A stretch of DNA of 64,000 bases, taken from the NCBI RefSeq assembly GCF_003073045.1, contig NC_037597.1:25372158-25436157 (forward strand). The letters are read 5' to 3'. This document shows positions 59,359 through 64,000 of this stretch, in pieces (the first letter of the stretch is position 1; the number at the start of each line of letters is the position of its first letter). The notes under the pieces were generated by a model. It was given only the letters and a program-made list of their open reading frames with translations. It was not told the origin of the DNA and made no database searches. The translations under genes were made by a program, and so were the position numbers. This DNA comes from Pomacea canaliculata (lineage: Eukaryota; Mollusca; Gastropoda; Architaenioglossa; Ampullariidae).

Positions 59359-61438
59359 ATTAGCAGCCGAGAAAAAAACGAATATCAACGAAGTTTACCG
59401 AGCATAACAATTAATTTAAAAAACTAAAAAGATCTTGGTTCAAGGTATTATGAAGACTTTGTTTTTAAAATAAAAAAATATTTCAAACTGAAATTGAAAA
59501 ACGTTGACGATTTTTATTTTTACAAAATCACGCGAGAACATCTTTCCCTTCAGGACGTTTATAACGGGCTAGGGGAGACGACTCTTAAATTACTCAGCAT
59601 ATGAGACGCAGGTAGCCAGCCTGGGCACTGAAGAGCCGTAGACAACTAAATACGTTCCACGTGGAATATAAAATCAAATAAAAAATAAAAAAACCCCACG
59701 AAACCCGAGTAAAAAAAAATCAATGAAATTGTGTGTACAAATAAGACACATACGTACCTCCTTGCCGTCCTTGGAAACTTTTCACTTCTTCCAGCGTACA
59801 CAATGTGGGAAATGTTAGTAATAGTGACCCATAAGTACACATTTTAAGTTTATGTTGTATAAATATTACCCACATGTATATTTCGTCGTTATTACTATTT
59901 TTTTTTACGGCTGTGTTACAGTGTAGTTGCTATTTTTTTTTAATTTATAGAAATTTACTATTTAACTTCCATATATTTATCTTCATATTTAATTTACACT
60001 GTTGCATTCTTTTCGTTATCTTGTACAGGACTGTAGTATGCATGTGCAAGTGCGTGCAACTAATTTCAGTATCATAGATTGTGTTATTAAATTGCAGCCG
60101 TGGCAACATAAGTGTGGACCAACAATAATCCACGAACTTGTATTACTGGGCTGCTGCCAGACGATTCAGTTTTTTCAAGTTAACTACTTAAACGAGGCAG
60201 TTGTATACAAAGCTTCCGGTTTATTCAAATTTCAGATTAACTACTAAAACGAGGCATGTGTGTACAAAGCTTCCGGCTCAGTTACATTCTTTGTTTAGGC
60301 TCGCCAAGACTAACAGCGGAAAACTGCACAATAGGCTAAGCGTTGGTCTTGGCAGACAGACAGCAACTTCCAGTTGATGTGGACAACATATGGGATTAAT
60401 ATCGCACCGATATACAATAGCACGTAGTCAGCAGTGTTTACTAGTATTTCAGAAAACAGTTTCATTCAGAGTTACTTGAAAGTCGTACATTAACAGCAGG
60501 ATATCATCTTCATAAAAAAAGTACAGAATTCACCATCACAATGTTAGCAAATTGCAAGCTAAGATATTGCTCTCCGAAAGAAGATATTACTTTGAGACCA
60601 AACAAATTAACGAGATTCATGTTGTCCAGTTTAACACTGCATAAATATATAGTCACTCAAATGTACATTAATAGTAATAATACAAGTTCCACGTTTAGCA
60701 CAATATCCAGTCCATAGGCTACGGCTCAGTACCATCATGATATCCATATGACAATCGCAGTCAGTGATATAAAACAAAGAACACAGCAAATGCTTAGACT
60801 CGTATCGTTAACCGAACATATCTGGACAAACGTTTGACCAAGATTTTACCTGAGTTGTGAATAAAAAAAAACTTTCTCAAACTTTGTTAAATGTTCGTCC
60901 ATATTCGGAACGGCCTTTGGCTAAGGGTGATCACTGGACATTGAACGGGTTCACATTTTGGAAAAAAATAATAATAATAAAAAAAAAAGGTTAGAGAGAC
61001 AAAGAGATAAGTGACCAGCATATGGTTATCGTCACTGGAGCTAATTCACTGCAACCCAACTCTCACGATCGCTGCTGTGAAAACAACAAGACCGAAACTG
61101 ATAAAATAAGCCAGTGTTGAAAGTCAATAAATAGATCCTGATATGTTTCTTTTTTTTTTTTTTTTTTTAAGTGTGGAACAATACATGTACATCCAATCCA
61201 TCTGCAAGAGAGAAGAGAGTAGAAAAATGTAACTCAGGTAAATACAAGATTTGTTGCTGATATCCAAAACAAAACACGTCCGCAACACACAAACATAATA
61301 GATAATCTAGAGCACTTCCTCTCAACTCGAGACATTCTGTTTTTCTGTCTATCTGTTTGTATGTCTCTCACGCACTCAAGAACTTACAAAACAGACACAT
61401 GTACGCAAGCATGAACGGATTCACATGCAAATGTGCCA

Positions 61439-61471
<33 letters not shown>

Positions 61472-61739
61472 GTTCGTTTGACATAGCTCAGTTCTGCAAC
61501 AATTATGTTCTATCACAATCAAGAAGTAATGTTTCCTTCAGGATTCTTCAGATACAGTATCCAACTGTGTGCTTCTTAAATCGCCACAGTTACACATGCT
61601 TTCCGTACCCTTTATTCTTTTCATTCATCGAAAATCATCCGTAAAAACGGGTTTATCGTATGTATATAACAGACAGAAAGGTTGCCTTGAAGATTAGTTG
61701 TGTTGACGCCTCGTTGCCTACGTCGTCTTAGTATTCCTT
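59359..61739. other. intergenic region between MCM5 and the LRR gene
   Basis: AT-rich with homopolymer runs (T near 61150, A near 61440-61470). A duplicated phrase AACTACT(T)AAACGAGGCA...ACAAAGCTTCCGG occurs at about 60181 and 60239. No gene is supported. Confidence 0.65.
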
Positions 61740-63754
61740 TCACGTGTCTGCCCCGAACTCCGGCGAAGGCATAGTCTTTTCCGTTTCCAACTCCTCAGTC
61801 TTCTGTTCATCCACATGATCCAGGATGCTTTCCACAGTTCTCTCTCCTTTGTTTTCTTGAGCTTCATTTGATATGACTACGTCCTCCTTCCGGTCCTCCA
61901 TGCTGCTGTCGTCAAGTCGTTCTTTGGCTGTGTCACCTGTAGCAATCACAGGTGAGGCGCTATTTGAAGAGTTTATGGTGTCGTCAATGACAGCATCGTT
62001 TATGTCAGATGTTTCCTCCTCTATCATTTCTGAATCAAGCTCTCCTCCAGCGGGTAGGTCGAGGTTCTGCTTTGGTTCTTCAAATGTTTTTGCCAAGCTT
62101 TGGGGGTCGTCCATCTTGAGTTCAACCCCATTGTCTGTGGACAGGTTCTGTGCACTCTCACGCTCTTTAAACGCAGCCATGATGTCGTCTTTGAATTGCT
62201 GCTCTAACTGGTCACGTGGTACTTCACGGCGCGTGACCGTCCCGTGCACGACTTTCAAGGGACGCGTCTGCGCATGCGTTTTCAACAGCTCCGCCAGAGT
62301 TTCCCACACGCTGATGTTCTGTGAAGTGAAAGATTCACAAGTATGTCAGTGACTGAAGTAACAATCACATGGATTATCATTTTACAATCCGACTCTCTCA
62401 GGCTCTCTCTCTCTCTCACACACACACATATTATATATATATGGAAAGAGAGACACACACACACAAACAGACCAACACTGTACAGTCATACGAAACTGTG
62501 GAAAAAAAAACCATAACGGGTCATATAACTCCTTTCTTTCATTACGATGATGTTGGTTGATGATGATTATCATTATTGTTGTTGTTGCACCTCAACATTT
62601 GGCTGTGAGAATCACAGTCGCCCCATCTCCCCTCACCACAAAATTCCGACAAAGACATTTCAGTGTCAGTTGTGGTCCTTTGGGCTGACATCCCGACGTA
62701 CAAATGTGCATCTGGCTCACGCACAGGCAACTTACCACGAGGTCAAGAGTTCTCAAGCACTTGTCTCAGACTCCAAAATGGCTTCGCCCAAAGCCTGAGC
62801 TCCTAGTCCAGTGGCCAAGTTGTTGCCAAGCTGAGACGAAAAATAAAATCCATGAAAGGCGACATCCTATCGACCTGTCTTAAAACTCATCGTTTGACGA
62901 ACCGAGGTCTACAGTGAGATTTTTTTCACAATGTCTGGGCAGTACAAAATAATGTTTCCTAATCTCTGAATGATTATTTTCAAGCCGGCAAAGATCAGAT
63001 GTTAAAATATGATTTCACGAATATTCATGAATAAACCAATAATGTCATGTAAGATATAGACCAGCTAATCTTCATCATCAAGTACATTAACTTTGTTTTT
63101 GGTCTTTCTACTCCCTTTCTGTAATAGTGTAGCTACCATAGGTCAGACCTGCAGAATGACAAAGAGAAATAACACACATCTCATCCAGTTCAAGCCGACA
63201 GCTACCAAGGGTGTCCGACTTTATGCCTGTAATGCCACAAACATCATCGTCTTACCTTCAGCACCTGCAGAGTTTCGTTGGTTTTTATCTGCGATGCGAA
63301 GGCTAGTAAGCCGGTGTTGGTGATTCTGTTGCCGGACATGTCCAGCTCCAGCAGACTGCTGTTGCTGCTGATGGCCATCGCAGCCGCGCCGCAGCCCTCA
63401 TCACCCAGACCGTTGTTGGCCACTGACAGACGTTTGAGTCCCACGTTTTCCTTGAGAGGAAGAAAGTAACCGGCCATGAGTATCATCCGGCAAAGCTTAT
63501 GACAATTGGTTGAAGCCAACGTTGTACTTAATACAAACACATATGCTACTACTCTTGGACTAGATTTATTGCATTTGCAAACCATGAACAGATATTATAT
63601 ATAAATGTGTGTATAAAATGTATGTGTATATGTACAAAGTGAATCCCTTTATTTTCGTTCTATCATACCTTTATACCAGCCATAAGCGATTTGCCTCCCT
63701 TTGGCCGAATGTGATTCCAGCTGAGGTCTAAGGATTCAAGTGTGTCGTTGGTTG
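61740..63754 (-). CDS. leucine-rich repeat protein (LRRC74-like), 3' part
   Basis: Exons on the minus strand: 63754-63669, 63450-63256, 62830-62736, 62318-61740 (stop); the 5' part lies beyond the window. The first three exons encode ribonuclease-inhibitor-type leucine-rich repeats of about 28 residues (LESLDLSWNHIRPKG; LKRLSVANNGLGDEGCGAAA; LLELDMSGNRITNTGLLAFA; LGNNLATGLGAQALGEAI). Each repeat falls near an exon border, as in LRRC74A/B and NLR-type LRRs. The last exon encodes a helical segment (about 65 residues) and then a long Asp/Glu/Ser/Thr-rich tail (about 125 residues) likely to be disordered. Such proteins are cytosolic interaction scaffolds; LRRC74 relatives are often associated with cilia or testis. 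The 62736-62830 exon is 95 nt and needs 96: one T is missing near 62752-62757, between TSA and LRTLDLV. No NACHT or catalytic domain is visible here. Confidence 0.83.
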
Positions 63755-64000
63755 CTGTTCAAAGTAATTAAAAAAAACATTCAAAAATATTTGCCTGAAA
63801 AGTGCACATAAAAAGTAAATAAAAGTCGTATTTCAGTCCCTTCAGACCTATGTCCCGTTCTCTTGCAATAAATGTCTCCTAAATAAATGAGTCGAAGTGT
63901 TATTGCATGTTACAGGAGGAAAAGATGCGATTAGGTGAACGGACATGATGACTAAATGAACTGCTTTAGGTGCGGGGTTGGTGGGGAGGGAGGTTAAAAA

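Noticed and set aside
60002-60247. 81-codon plus-strand frame near 60 kb
   Set aside because: No conserved motif, AT-rich and overlapped by a short local duplication; not supported as a gene.

Overview
This window is spliced, AT-rich animal nuclear DNA. Genes are split into many short GT-AG exons, introns hold microsatellites, tRNA-derived SINEs and MITEs, and one nuclear tRNA gene is present. The gene set fits a mollusc, probably a gastropod: Dispatched-like transporters in tandem, a Gigasin-6-type beta-lactamase-like secreted protein, MCM5, an LRRC74-type protein, and 'GCTCAAAGCG' interspersed repeats of a kind common in molluscs. The species call is inference.

Layout. (1) 311-30991, + strand: three head-to-tail copies of one 12-exon gene for an RND-superfamily, Patched/Dispatched-type membrane protein. 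Copy 1 (311-10311) lacks its first two exons, which lie upstream of the window, and carries five apparent single-base frameshifts. Copy 2 (12510-20798) is intact: its exons sum to 3261 nt, giving 1086 residues. Copy 3 (23126-30991) is intact except for an unresolved start exon. Exon lengths and phases match across copies. Exon 11 is about 97% identical between copies 2 and 3 while neighbouring exons are far more diverged, which points to gene conversion. (2) 32017-37578, - strand: a secreted serine beta-lactamase-related protein with SxxK, YxN and HSG motifs and a C-terminal DUF3471-like domain. Its intron 1 hosts a tRNA-Arg(TCG) gene on the opposite strand. (3) 41063-45447, - strand: an unrecognised conserved-looking gene of seven exons with a TIM-barrel-like C-terminal segment. 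Possible further exons lie at 46.5-47.0 kb. (4) 50480-59302, - strand: a complete 16-exon MCM5 with two E2F-type sites just upstream of the ATG. (5) 61740-63754, - strand: the 3' part of a leucine-rich-repeat gene (LRRC74-like) with an acidic tail.

Single-base indels recur in almost every gene, including one in the last exon of essential MCM5. Many of them, perhaps including those in copy 1, may therefore be residual assembly errors rather than real lesions.

Mobile DNA: a 389-bp hAT-type MITE with a perfect 8-bp target duplication (11939-12327), a 690-bp hAT-like element in an MCM5 intron (57107-57796), a 337-bp TA-flanked MITE (7629-7965) and several tRNA-derived SINEs. No CRISPR array, operon or bacterial sequence is present. 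The genes belong to unrelated pathways, so no multi-gene system beyond the transporter array is implied.
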